A stretch of 25,005 nucleotides of DNA from Fervidifonticultor sp964526945. Its GTDB lineage: Bacteria; Sysuimicrobiota; Sysuimicrobiia; Sysuimicrobiales; Humicultoraceae. The position numbers and the translations under genes were made by a program. The notes under the pieces were generated by a model. The model searched no databases. It worked only from the letters and a program-made list of their open reading frames with translations, and had not been told where the DNA came from. The DNA is taken from the NCBI GenBank assembly GCA_964526945.1, contig CAZGNA010000019.1:1-25005 (forward strand), read 5' to 3'. Every line of letters begins with the position of its first letter. Within the stretch, counting starts at the first letter, position 1. This document shows, in pieces, positions 7,467 through 14,522 of this stretch.

Positions 7467-8372
7467 CTAGCGCACCGCCTGGATCACCACGGCGTGCTTG
7501 GTGAACAGCGGAATCAACACCCGCCCCCGCCTGCGGTCGTAGCCGATGTCTGCGGGCGCCTCGACGTTGGCCACGGCAACCGTCGCCTTGCCGGCGGCGT
7601 CGATTCGGTAGACAGCCGACGCCGCCCAGCTCGAGACCAACATCGCGCCACCCGGCAGCAGTTCCACGCCGTCAAGCTGCCCCTTGGGCGGCGCCGGCAG
7701 CGCCCGCCGTTGTCCCGTCGGCGCGATGGCGTACATGTCGCCGGTGGCGCTGAACGTGACCACCACCACCGTGCCGTCGGGCCGAACGGCCACGCCGTTG
7801 GGGTGGTTGAGCGCCGTGGCCCTGGCCACAGCCCTGACCGTGCCGGCCGTATCGATCCGATAGACCGCATCGGTGCCCGAGGGGCTGAAGTCGGGCTTGA
7901 GCCCGCTGTCGGTGGCGTAGACGACGCCACCGGGTCCGGCGGCCAGGTCGTTCATGAACGTCGCACCCGGCACCTCGATGGTGCCCTTCGGCCGGCCGGT
8001 CCGCCGGTCAAACATTCGGACCACGGTGATATCGGTGACGTACAGCGTGTCGCCGACGATCGCCATGCCCTTCGGCGCGTGCAGCGTCACCTCCGGTGTC
8101 GCGCCGTCGATCCACTTGAGCGCAGCGACTCTGCCCGACGGCAGCACGCGCGAGATGAACCCATTGTCGTCCGCAGCCGTAGGATTGCCGTTGATGTTCG
8201 CGACCAGGTACACGTCGGCCACGCGGTCGTGCAGCACCGACTCCGGCGTCTGAAAGCCTGCGCCGCTCACCGTCATGCCCGTCATCGGGGCAGCCGGCGC
8301 CGTCGTCGCCCCCAGCGCGAGGACTGCCGCGATCGCCACGAGGCTCCACCACTGCATGCCGTTTCTGCTCAT
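7467..8372 (-). CDS. Secreted beta-propeller protein (SMP-30/gluconolactonase-like)
   Basis: A 301-residue exported protein with a six-bladed-propeller character. Seen: a cleavable signal peptide at residues 1-28 (MSRNGMQWW, hydrophobic core VAIAAVLALGA, then TTAPAAP). Repeating strands follow with phrases such as KGMAIVGDTLYVTD, NDLAAGPGGVVYATD, HPNGVAVRPDG, LDGVELLPGG and VEAPADIGYDRRRGRVLIP. These fit the SMP-30/gluconolaconase/NHL-like superfamily; the Asn/Asp residues in MNDLA and HPNGV are at positions that bind Ca2+ in relatives. The substrate and catalytic ability are unknown, and several annotated relatives are only structural propellers. The ATG at 8372 is preceded by a G-rich GGGGGGAGA ribosome binding site. 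It is convergent with the ABC ATPase gene. Confidence 0.82.
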   Translation of the reverse strand: MSRNGMQWWSLVAIAAVLALGATTAPAAPMTGMTVSGAGFQTPESVLHDRVADVYLVANINGNPTAADDNGFISRVLPSGRVAALKWIDGATPEVTLHAPKGMAIVGDTLYVTDITVVRMFDRRTGRPKGTIEVPGATFMNDLAAGPGGVVYATDSGLKPDFSPSGTDAVYRIDTAGTVRAVARATALNHPNGVAVRPDGTVVVVTFSATGDMYAIAPTGQRRALPAPPKGQLDGVELLPGGAMLVSSWAASAVYRIDAAGKATVAVANVEAPADIGYDRRRGRVLIPLFTKHAVVIQAVR

Positions 8373-8618
8373 CGGTCTCCCCCCCAGGCCGTGATCTCAC
8401 GTCGCCGCCCGCCGGACAGCAGCGGCGCTCGTGGGGCCGGCGTCGGTCCCCGCGCACGCCGGCCCACCACCTGACCCATTACCCACACCGCAGCAACCTC
8501 CTGCTCTGCAGACAGCGACGCGCGAGGATCGTCGCCGCACCGCCCCGTCGTGCGCCGCCCCGTGCGGCGCCGCTCGCGCGTGGCGGGCCGCCACCGGTGG
8601 GGGACGGTCACTGGCCCT

Positions 8619-9365
8619 TCACCCGGCGGGATGCACCCCGGCGTGATCGACCAGCCGTCGGAAGCGCAGCGCGTCGTCCCACATGGCGATGGTGTTGAAG
8701 AAGACGTACGCCGGCCCGCGGCAGGCCGCGGCCACCATCGCCAGGTCGTCGTCGGTGTGGCGGTACCGGTAGCCCGTGCGGCCGTGCAGGCGAAAGTAGT
8801 GGGGCCGGCCGTGGCGGCTCGCATCGGCCAGGGGATCGACGCAGTGGATCAGCCCCAGCTCGCGGCACAGGCGGGCCACCAACGTGGGCGGCCAGTCGCC
8901 GCGCGGCTCCCAGGCGATCGCCAGCCCGTCGCGCGGCGCGGTGCGGAAGAACCGCCGCACCCGCGCGACGTGCACCCGGGTGGGCACAAAGCTGGCCGGG
9001 CACTGCACCAGCACGACGGGAGCCTGCAGCACCCGCGCCACCACCAGCGTCTGGGCCCACGCCTCGGCCACCTCGTCGCTGGGCGCGAAGAACCCGTAGC
9101 GGTCCCACCGGGACTCGGGGATCGCTCGGCCCAGCCGCCGGTACGTGGGGCTGGTCGGCGGATGGGTGACGAGCTGCCACGCCTTGAGGGTGAACGTGAA
9201 CGAGGGCGGCACGCGCGCCCGCCAGCGTTCGACCGTCTGCAGACGGGGCAGCCGGTAGAACGTCTGCTGCACCTCGACGGCGTCCAGATGCCGGGCGTAC
9301 TCCTCGAGCCGACGGGGAAACCCGCAGCAACCCACCTTGATGGCATCGGCTGAGCGCAGGGTCAC
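8619..9365 (-). CDS. DUF72 (YecE-like) protein, archaeal-type subgroup
   Basis: A TIM-barrel-like DUF72 protein of about 248 residues; the biochemical function of the family is unknown. Seen: KVGCCGFP near the N-terminus, then LDAVEVQQTFYRLP, FTFTLKAWQLVTHP, APVVLVQCP, the GLAIAWEPRGDW strand, HYFRLHGRTGY, and a C-terminal YVFFNTIAMWDDALRF. The C-G-F-P and VEVQQTFY phrases recall the archaeal-type branch rather than the E. coli YecE type, which usually has GTSGWSY; this is recalled, not searched. The GTG at 9365 is preceded by GGAAGGGG at a long spacing, and a T/A-rich TATTTTT lies just upstream on the same strand. No other in-frame start keeps the first strand. It is divergent from the endonuclease V-like gene. 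Confidence 0.82.
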   Translation of the reverse strand: MTLRSADAIKVGCCGFPRRLEEYARHLDAVEVQQTFYRLPRLQTVERWRARVPPSFTFTLKAWQLVTHPPTSPTYRRLGRAIPESRWDRYGFFAPSDEVAEAWAQTLVVARVLQAPVVLVQCPASFVPTRVHVARVRRFFRTAPRDGLAIAWEPRGDWPPTLVARLCRELGLIHCVDPLADASRHGRPHYFRLHGRTGYRYRHTDDDLAMVAAACRGPAYVFFNTIAMWDDALRFRRLVDHAGVHPAG

Positions 9366-9523
9366 GGACGTCCGGCCCCTTCCAAAAATAGTGTTGCGCA
9401 CCGGGCAGCACTGCCAGGCCGTCCGCCGGGCCTCCCACCGCCGGCATGCAGCGTTCACCCTGCGTCGTGCGCGGCGCGGCCACGGGTTGCGTAGAGTAAT
9501 CTTGACGACGCCATGCGCAACAC
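9366..9523. promoter_or_regulatory. Divergent intergenic region with an inverted repeat at its edges
   Basis: The 147-bp gap between the DUF72 start and the endonuclease V-like start. GTGTTGCGCA at 9391-9400 has its exact reverse complement at 9514-9523, overlapping the ATG of the latter gene. A second small palindrome GGCAG-CA-CTGCC lies at 9404-9415. These could be operator halves for shared control of the two genes, but 10-bp matches in GC-rich DNA may be chance. Confidence 0.35.
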
Positions 9524-10346
9524 CCTGCCACCCTGTCGACCGCAGGCCAGCGATCGGCGGCCCGGCCGCGCCAGGCGCGCCGCCCTCGACGACCTCCTGC
9601 CACCGCCCCTGCCGGAGCCTTCGTGGTCGGAGGCCGAGTCCGCGTGGCCCGAGCCTGGGCCATGGCCACGCACGCCCGCGGACCTGGTGGCCGCACAGGA
9701 CGCGCTCGCCAGGACCACGCCGGCGCCCTGGCTGCCCGATCCCGGCGGCGTGCGGGCGGCGGCGGGGTGCTTCGTGTGCTTCGCGCGCGGCAAGACGGGT
9801 CGCGGCCAGGCCGGTGACGCCGGATGGGCCGGTGCTGCGCTGGTCGCCGACGGCCGCCTGGTCGACGTGGCCGCAGTCCGCGGCGCGGCCGGCGCACCCT
9901 ACGAACCCGGCCTGCTGGCGCTGCGGGAGGGCCCGTTGCTGGAAGCGGCCGTACGAGCCCTGCGGCTGCGCCCGCAGGTCCTGCTGGTCAACGCCACCGG
10001 CCGCGACCACCCACGCCGCGCGGGCCTCGCGCTCCATCTTGGCGCACGACTCGACCTGCCCACGATCGGCGTGACCAGCAGGCCGCTGCTGGCCTCCGGC
10101 GCCGCACCCGCCGACACGCCGGGCGCGCGCAGCCCGCTCCTGCTCGACGGCGAGCACGTGGGCTACTGGCTGCGCGTGCGCCCGGGGGTGCGACCGCTGG
10201 CCGTGCATGCGGCCTGGCGCACCGGTCCCGAAGTGGCGGCGACGGTGGTGCTGGCCCTCGTGGGCCCCGCGCTGACGCCCGAGCCGCTCCGCCAGGCCAG
10301 GCGCGCGGCGCGCGATGCCCGCGCAGCAGATACCCGCGGGCCTTGA
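9513..10346 (+). CDS. Endonuclease V homologue with substituted catalytic residues (probable pseudoenzyme)
   Basis: A 277-residue protein that aligns by eye along the whole endonuclease V (Nfi) fold. Nfi nicks DNA one base 3' of deaminated adenine (inosine). Kept: the wedge and following helix PYEPGLLALRE (129-139; PYIPGFLSFRE in E. coli), including the metal-ligand Glu139, plus DHPRRAGLALHLG and LDLPTIGV. Changed: the AGADV-type Asp is Phe87 (AGCFVCF), the VDGHG Asp is Asn160 (VNATG), the GVAK Lys is Ser189 and the catalytic His is Trp235. Four of five active-site residues are therefore gone in an otherwise clean, uninterrupted gene, so it is unlikely to cut DNA. It may still bind inosine or branched DNA. 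A Pro-rich N-terminal extension (about 1-55) and a Cys-x2-Cys at 86-89 are extra. The ribosome binding site is weak, so the exact start is unsure. Confidence 0.85.
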   Translation: MRNTLPPCRPQASDRRPGRARRAALDDLLPPPLPEPSWSEAESAWPEPGPWPRTPADLVAAQDALARTTPAPWLPDPGGVRAAAGCFVCFARGKTGRGQAGDAGWAGAALVADGRLVDVAAVRGAAGAPYEPGLLALREGPLLEAAVRALRLRPQVLLVNATGRDHPRRAGLALHLGARLDLPTIGVTSRPLLASGAAPADTPGARSPLLLDGEHVGYWLRVRPGVRPLAVHAAWRTGPEVAATVVLALVGPALTPEPLRQARRAARDARAADTRGP

Positions 10347-10595
10347 CCCGCACGGTCCGTCGGGCGGGTGCGCCGACCGTGCGCACCCACCAGCTCCAGA
10401 CGGAGTACGAGCGCCCCATTGGTCTGATCCCTTGGGAAGTCGCCTCCGGCTGCGCAGACTCCCCGGGACGCCGCATCCCCGGATGCCGTCACCCCAGACG
10501 CGGTCGCGACAGCAGGCACGGGATGCCCGGCATCCTGCAGCACTCGGAGGGAAGCCCCGAGAGGGGGAGCAGAAGCCAGCCCAGAACCCTCCAGT
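10347..10595 (+). promoter_or_regulatory. Structured leader with competing inverted repeats upstream of the HemL-like gene
   Basis: The 249-bp gap holds several mutually exclusive pairings. GGATGCCG (10481-10488) matches CGGCATCC (10528-10535). GCATCC (10473-10478) matches GGATGC (10481-10486). GGATGCC (10521-10527) matches GGCATCC (10529-10535). GCAGG (10512-10516) matches CCTGC (10534-10538). Nearer the start, GGAGGG (10546-10551) can pair with CCCTCC (10587-10592), which ends three bases before the ATG. Such a set is what an attenuator or riboswitch-like leader would show, but it matches no class I recognise. GC-rich chance pairing is the alternative. Confidence 0.35.
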
Positions 10596-11978
10596 ATGCC
10601 TGATCGTACCGACCCCACGTCCCTGACCCGCGCCGCGGCCCGCGCGCACGCGCAGATCGTGGACGAGTACGTCCGCCGCCACCCGCGATCCGCGGCCCTG
10701 GCCGCGCATGCCCGGGAGTCGTTGCCCGGCGGCGACACGCGCACGGTCACGCACTACGAGCCGTTCCCGGTGTACATCACCCGCGGCGAGGGCTGCCGGA
10801 TCACCGACGTCGACGGGCACACGTACCTGGACCTGCTCGGCAACTACACCGCGATGATCTGGGGACACGCCCATCCGGAGATCGTCGCGGCCGCCCGCGC
10901 CCAGATCGCACAGGGCACGGGGTTCGCCGCACCCACCCCCGCGCAGCTCACCCTGGCCGAGCTGCTCTGCGCGCGCCTGCCGTCGGTCGAGCGCATCCGG
11001 TTCGCCAACTCGGGTACGGAAGCCGCCATGCACGCCCTCCGCGCGGCCCGGGCATTCACCGGCCGCGACAAGATCGTCAAGATGGAGGGCGGCTATCACG
11101 GCTCGTACGATGCGGTGGCGATCAGCGTGCAGCCCGACCCCGCCCGCGCGGGCCCGGCCAGCCGGCCGGCGGCGGTCCCCGAGGGCCCGGGCATCCCTGC
11201 CGGCGTCGCCGGCGACGTGCTGGTGGTCCCGTTCAACGACCCCGCAGCCGTCGAGGCCACGTTGCGCGCGCACGCCGGGGAGATCGCCGCGCTGATCGTG
11301 GAACCGGTCCAGGGCGTGGCGGGCACGATTCCGCCGCGAGAGGGGTTCCTCCCGTTCCTGCGCGCCATCACCGCGGAGCTCGGCATCGTGCTGATCTTCG
11401 ACGAGGTGATCAGCTTCCGCCTCGACTACCACGGCGCCCAGGGCCTGTTCGGCGTGCGCCCCGACCTGACGGTCCTGGGCAAGATCATCGGCGGCGGCTT
11501 CCCGGTGGGCGCGTTTGGCGGCCGCCGGGAGATCATGGATCTCTACGATCCCCGCCGGCCGGGGGCGCTGGCACAGTCGGGGACGTTCAACGCCAACCCT
11601 GTCACGGTCGCCGCCGGGATCGCGGGCCTGCGGCTGCTGACGCCGGAGGCGATCGCGCGGTGCAACCGCGCGGGCGAGACGCTGCGCGCGGGGCTCCAGG
11701 CCCTGTTCGACGAAGCACGGCTCCCCGCCCGCGTGACGGGGATCGGGTCGCTGCTCACCGTCCTGTTCACCGACGCCGAGGTGCTCAACGTCCGCGCGGC
11801 CCGCACGGCCGACCGCGTCCTGACCGCCGCGTTCCACCTGGGCTTGCTGCTGGAAGGCGTCTTCTGCGCGCCCCGCGGCATGATGGCCACGAGCCTGCCG
11901 ATGGGCCCCGACGCGGTGGAGGAAGCGCTGGCGGCGGCGCGCCGCGTCGTCGACCGCATCGTGGCCGCCGTGCACTGA
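10596..11978 (+). CDS. Class III aminotransferase, glutamate-1-semialdehyde 2,1-aminomutase-like
   Basis: A PLP enzyme of 460 residues resembling HemL (glutamate-1-semialdehyde aminomutase), slightly longer than the usual 425-430 through its N-terminus. Seen: PGGDTRTVTHYEPFPVYI, the HemL-like FANSGTEAAMHALR (phosphate cup), EGGYHGSYD, AALIVEPVQG, the cofactor Asp in LIFDEVISFR, and the PLP-binding Lys296 in VLGKIIGGGFPVGAFGG, followed by SGTFNANPV. This set is diagnostic of the family, but many HemL-like paralogues are not involved in haem synthesis, and no other tetrapyrrole gene is in view. It could be an amino-mutase or transaminase of another substrate. No usual ribosome binding site precedes the ATG: CCCTCC, an anti-Shine-Dalgarno-like sequence, lies directly upstream. 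The leader may therefore control translation, or the true start may be further in. Confidence 0.88.
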   Translation: MPDRTDPTSLTRAAARAHAQIVDEYVRRHPRSAALAAHARESLPGGDTRTVTHYEPFPVYITRGEGCRITDVDGHTYLDLLGNYTAMIWGHAHPEIVAAARAQIAQGTGFAAPTPAQLTLAELLCARLPSVERIRFANSGTEAAMHALRAARAFTGRDKIVKMEGGYHGSYDAVAISVQPDPARAGPASRPAAVPEGPGIPAGVAGDVLVVPFNDPAAVEATLRAHAGEIAALIVEPVQGVAGTIPPREGFLPFLRAITAELGIVLIFDEVISFRLDYHGAQGLFGVRPDLTVLGKIIGGGFPVGAFGGRREIMDLYDPRRPGALAQSGTFNANPVTVAAGIAGLRLLTPEAIARCNRAGETLRAGLQALFDEARLPARVTGIGSLLTVLFTDAEVLNVRAARTADRVLTAAFHLGLLLEGVFCAPRGMMATSLPMGPDAVEEALAAARRVVDRIVAAVH

Positions 11979-12001
11979 GGCGGTCGCCCGGCAGCCCCGG
12001 C

Positions 12002-12051
12002 GCGGACCGGTACGATCCACCCCCGATCTCCACGGAGCAGATCCGGTCCGC
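12002..12051. terminator. Inverted repeat between convergent aminotransferase genes
   Basis: GCGGACCGG (12002-12010) and its exact reverse complement CCGGTCCGC (12043-12051) could form a 9-bp stem with a 32-base loop. It lies in the 130-bp gap between two genes whose stops face each other. There is no T-run. A role in ending either transcript is inferred. Confidence 0.4.
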
Positions 12052-12057
12052 ACGCCC

Positions 12058-12078
12058 GCGCCTGGCACTGCCAGGCGC
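12058..12078. terminator. Near-perfect 21-bp palindrome, possible bidirectional terminator
   Basis: GCGCCTGGCA, one C, then TGCCAGGCGC: ten bases on each side are exact complements. It sits midway between the stops at 11978 and 12109, a typical place for a bidirectional terminator. The one-base centre means the RNA hairpin would open to a larger loop with about 8 bp of stem. No T-run follows on either strand. Confidence 0.5.
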
Positions 12079-12108
12079 CGACGCGGGACTGCCGGCGGCG
12101 CCGACCGT

Positions 12109-13446
12109 TCAGAGCACCGCGCGAATCGACTCCCGCAGGATCTCCACGATCCGGTCCACCTGTGCCTCGGTGATGACCAGGGGAGGGGCCAGGCAGATGG
12201 TGTCGCCAATGGGATAGTCGCCCGTCTGGCCCGGCCGCACGCGGGTGACGAGCCCCCGGGCGCGGGCCTCGGCCAGCACGCGGGCACCCAGTCCCACGGC
12301 CGGCGTCTTGGCCGCGCGGTCCTCGACGAGCTCCACGCCAGCCATGAGCCCCAGGCCGCGCACGTCCCCGACGACGGGAAACTCGCGCAGGCTCTCCAGA
12401 CCGGCCAGCAGCCGGCGCCCCATAGCCGCCGCGCGGTCCACCAGCCCTTCGCGCTCGAAGATCTCCAGGTTGCGCAGCCCCACGGCACAGCACACCGGGT
12501 GGCCCGAGTAGGTCGCCGCGTGCATGAAGCGCTCCGCGGGCGGCGCGTCCAGGATCGCCTGGTGGATCTCCCGCGACACCATGATGCCCCCCAGCGGCAG
12601 GTACGCACTGGTCACGCCCTTGGCGAAGCTCACGATGTCGGGCTGCACGCCCCAGTGGCCCAGCGCGAACCAGCGGCCTGTCCGCCCGAAGCCGGTGATG
12701 ACCTCGTCGGCGATGAACAGCACCTGGTAGCGGTCGCAGATCTCGCGCACCTTGGGGAAGTAGTCGGGTGTCGGCGGGATCACGCCACCCGCACCCATGA
12801 CCGGCTCGGCGATGAACGCCGCCACCTGGTCGGGCCCCTCGCGCAGGATCGCCTCCTCCAGCGCCTGGGCCATCGAGCCGGGGTAGCGGTACGGATACGA
12901 GGGCAGGACGTGCACGAAACCGGGAACCGTGGGCGCGAACATCGTGTGATACGACGCCATGCCGGTGGCGCTCATCGCCGCCAGGGTGACGCCGTGGTAG
13001 GCGTGGATGCGGGCGATGATCTTGGTCTTGGTGGGCAGCCCCCGCCGCTTCCAGTAGTACCGCGCGGTCTTGAACGCCGCCTCGTTGGACTCGGCGCCGG
13101 CCGTGGTGAAGTAGACGCCCGAGAGGTTGGGGTAGGCCAGCTGGAGCAGTCGCTCGGCCAGCCGCACCGCGGGCTCGTTGGTGAACCCCACGTAGTTCGA
13201 GGCGAAGGCCAGCCGACGCATCTGCGCGGCGGCGGCCTCGGCCAGTTCCGCCCGGCCGTGGCCGGCGTTGACGTTCCACAGCGACGCCAGGCCGTCGATG
13301 AACTCGCGCCCCTCGGCGTCGCGCAACACGGCCCCCTGCCCTTCCACGAAGACCAGCGGCGGCGCGTGATCGGCCGGATGGTGCAGAGGGTGGATCAGGT
13401 GCGCCTGATCGGTCTGGATCAACGCGGTGGTGGTGCGCGTCTCCAT
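12109..13446 (-). CDS. Class III omega-amino acid/pyruvate-type aminotransferase
   Basis: A PLP-dependent transaminase of 445 residues in the omega-amino acid/beta-alanine:pyruvate group (aspartate aminotransferase superfamily, class III). Seen: the N-terminal LIHPLHHPADH typical of putrescine/beta-alanine-type members, LASLWNVNAGHG, TTAGAESNEAAFK (phosphate-binding), AYHGVTLAAMSATG, FIAEPVMGAGG, Asp247 in FIADEVITGFGRTG and the PLP Lys276 in SFAKGVTSAYLPLGG, then HAATYSGHPVCCAVG. All core residues are intact. The amino donor is uncertain: a polyamine, beta-alanine or an omega-amine are all possible. The ATG at 13446 has GAGGAG six bases upstream; the open frame runs on upstream but without family likeness. 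It is convergent with the HemL-like gene. Despite the shared class, the two proteins are only distant relatives, so they are not a recent duplication. Confidence 0.9.
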   Translation of the reverse strand: METRTTTALIQTDQAHLIHPLHHPADHAPPLVFVEGQGAVLRDAEGREFIDGLASLWNVNAGHGRAELAEAAAAQMRRLAFASNYVGFTNEPAVRLAERLLQLAYPNLSGVYFTTAGAESNEAAFKTARYYWKRRGLPTKTKIIARIHAYHGVTLAAMSATGMASYHTMFAPTVPGFVHVLPSYPYRYPGSMAQALEEAILREGPDQVAAFIAEPVMGAGGVIPPTPDYFPKVREICDRYQVLFIADEVITGFGRTGRWFALGHWGVQPDIVSFAKGVTSAYLPLGGIMVSREIHQAILDAPPAERFMHAATYSGHPVCCAVGLRNLEIFEREGLVDRAAAMGRRLLAGLESLREFPVVGDVRGLGLMAGVELVEDRAAKTPAVGLGARVLAEARARGLVTRVRPGQTGDYPIGDTICLAPPLVITEAQVDRIVEILRESIRAVL

Positions 13447-13579
13447 GCAGACTCCTCGAGCGGGTGTAGGATGCCAGGCTACCGTCTCTCTACCGCACTC
13501 GCGTGGCGAAGTCCTGCGACGACGTCCTGCGGGCGCCGGGCGCGGGCGCGACCCCGGCGCCGCCATGCGTGCCAGCCCG

Positions 13580-14173
13580 TTAGGACGATACACCGCGACC
13601 GCGGCGTCCCATGGCCTCGCGGGCCAGCAGCCAGCGCTTCCGCCGCGCACCCCACCGGTACCCGCCGGGCTGGCCGTCGCCGCGCACCACGCGGTGACAG
13701 GGGATGACCAGCGCCACGGGGTTCGTGGCGCACGCGCGGGCGACGGCGCGGGCGGCCCAGGGACTGCCCAGGGCCCGCGCGATCTGCCCGTAGGTGCGGG
13801 TCTTGCCATACCCGATGCGCTGCAGCGCCCGCCACACCCGCCGCTGGAACGCCGTGCCGCGCACGTCCAGGGGGAGCGCCAGGTGCGGCCGCCGGCCCCT
13901 GAGGTAGGTCAGGACGGCGCCGGCCCATCGGCGCAGCCCGCGATCGTCGCGCACGAGCGCCGCGTGCGGGTGCTCCCGCGCCAGCCCGCGGATCAGCGCA
14001 GCGTCGTTGTCGCCCATCCGCACCGCGCACACGCCGCGGTCGGTGGCAGCGATCAGCAGGCGGCCCAGGGGCCCGCGCAGCGTGGTGAAGCGTATCCGCA
14101 CGTCGGGTGCGCTCCGGCGGTCGCCTTTCGCGTCATGCGCCAGCACGCGGTGCGGGCGCGTCGCGTCGGTCAT
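13580..14173 (-). CDS. ogt: Methylated-DNA--protein-cysteine S-methyltransferase (Ogt/MGMT)
   Basis: Suicide repair protein that moves alkyl groups from O6-alkylguanine to its own cysteine. At 197 residues it is slightly longer than usual through an Arg/Asp-rich N-terminal tail. Seen, numbered from the ATG at 14173: an N-terminal RNase H-like domain (RIRFTTLRGPLGRLLIAATDRGVCAV), the RGTAFQRRVWRAL helix, GKTRTYGQIA with the DNA-binding wing, the Arg finger region ARAVARACATNPVALV and the active site IPCHRVV with Cys159. The ATG at 14179 is an alternative two codons upstream; GGGAGG precedes both, with better spacing for 14173. It is divergent from the ATP-dependent DNA ligase gene, so the pair share an upstream region of about 350 bp that contains a two-copy repeat. 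Confidence 0.93.
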   Translation of the reverse strand: MTDATRPHRVLAHDAKGDRRSAPDVRIRFTTLRGPLGRLLIAATDRGVCAVRMGDNDAALIRGLAREHPHAALVRDDRGLRRWAGAVLTYLRGRRPHLALPLDVRGTAFQRRVWRALQRIGYGKTRTYGQIARALGSPWAARAVARACATNPVALVIPCHRVVRGDGQPGGYRWGARRKRWLLAREAMGRRGRGVSS

Positions 14174-14522
14174 GGCCATCACACCTCCCAGATGCTGTCC
14201 ACCGTGGGTTCGTGCCGTGCGCCGTCGCCGCGCACGGCCCATCGCCTCGGTGGGGTGCACCCATGCTCTCCTCGAGGGTGTCCCTCCAGGGGCGTTCGCA
14301 GCAAAACCCGCTGGCCGGCGGAGTTGCGGCGCCGATGCCCTACGTGGGGTTGTGTCCCTCCAGGGGCGTTCGCAGCGAAACCCGCTGGGGCCCGCGGCCT
14401 GGCGATCGTCGCCCCGGCCGGGCCCCGGTCCGGGCAGGACCGGGCCCGGCGTCCCTCCGTCCCTGTCCGCTGCAGGGTTTTCTGCGGCCCGTGGCTGAAC
14501 TCTTGCAAGGGAAATACCCGCC
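14174..14522. other. Divergent intergenic region between ogt and the DNA ligase gene
   Basis: About 350 bp that should hold both promoters. No coding sequence is supported. The main visible element is a 37-bp sequence present twice (listed separately). I saw no convincing -35/-10 pair. The ligase ribosome binding site is probably AAGGGA near 14508-14513. Confidence 0.6.
14278..14388. repeat. Two-copy 37-bp direct repeat
   Basis: Copies at 14278-14314 and 14352-14388 differ at one base (A/G within the GCAGCRAAACCCG segment). The spacer is 37 bp and the period 74 bp. Each begins GTGTCCCTCCAGGGG and ends AAACCCGCTGG. The second copy contains the small palindrome TTCGC-A-GCGAA. Equal repeat and spacer lengths recall a minimal CRISPR unit, but there are no cas genes and only two copies. 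It lies between the divergent ogt and ligase genes. Confidence 0.88.

Noticed and set aside
8373..8618. Small genes in the gap between the propeller and DUF72
   Set aside because: Only Arg/Ala/Gly-rich frames without ribosome binding sites; nothing supportable.
8619..12608. Open minus-strand frame of 1329 codons
   Set aside because: Only its last ~248 codons have family likeness (DUF72). The rest is antisense to the EndoV-like and HemL-like genes and is an artefact of GC-rich DNA lacking stops.
10596..13446. Aminotransferase pair as a duplicated or biosynthetic operon
   Set aside because: The genes are convergent and belong to different class III subfamilies, so neither a recent duplication nor an operon is supported.
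12109..13809. 566-residue version of the omega-aminotransferase with a long N-terminus
   Set aside because: The extra residues overlap the ogt gene, are Arg/Pro-rich and precede a good ribosome binding site at the ATG at 13446.
14278..14388. Minimal CRISPR array (37-bp repeats, 37-bp spacer)
   Set aside because: Only two copies, one mismatch, no cas genes in the window, and no repeat features I recognise as CRISPR. Treated as a two-copy direct repeat.
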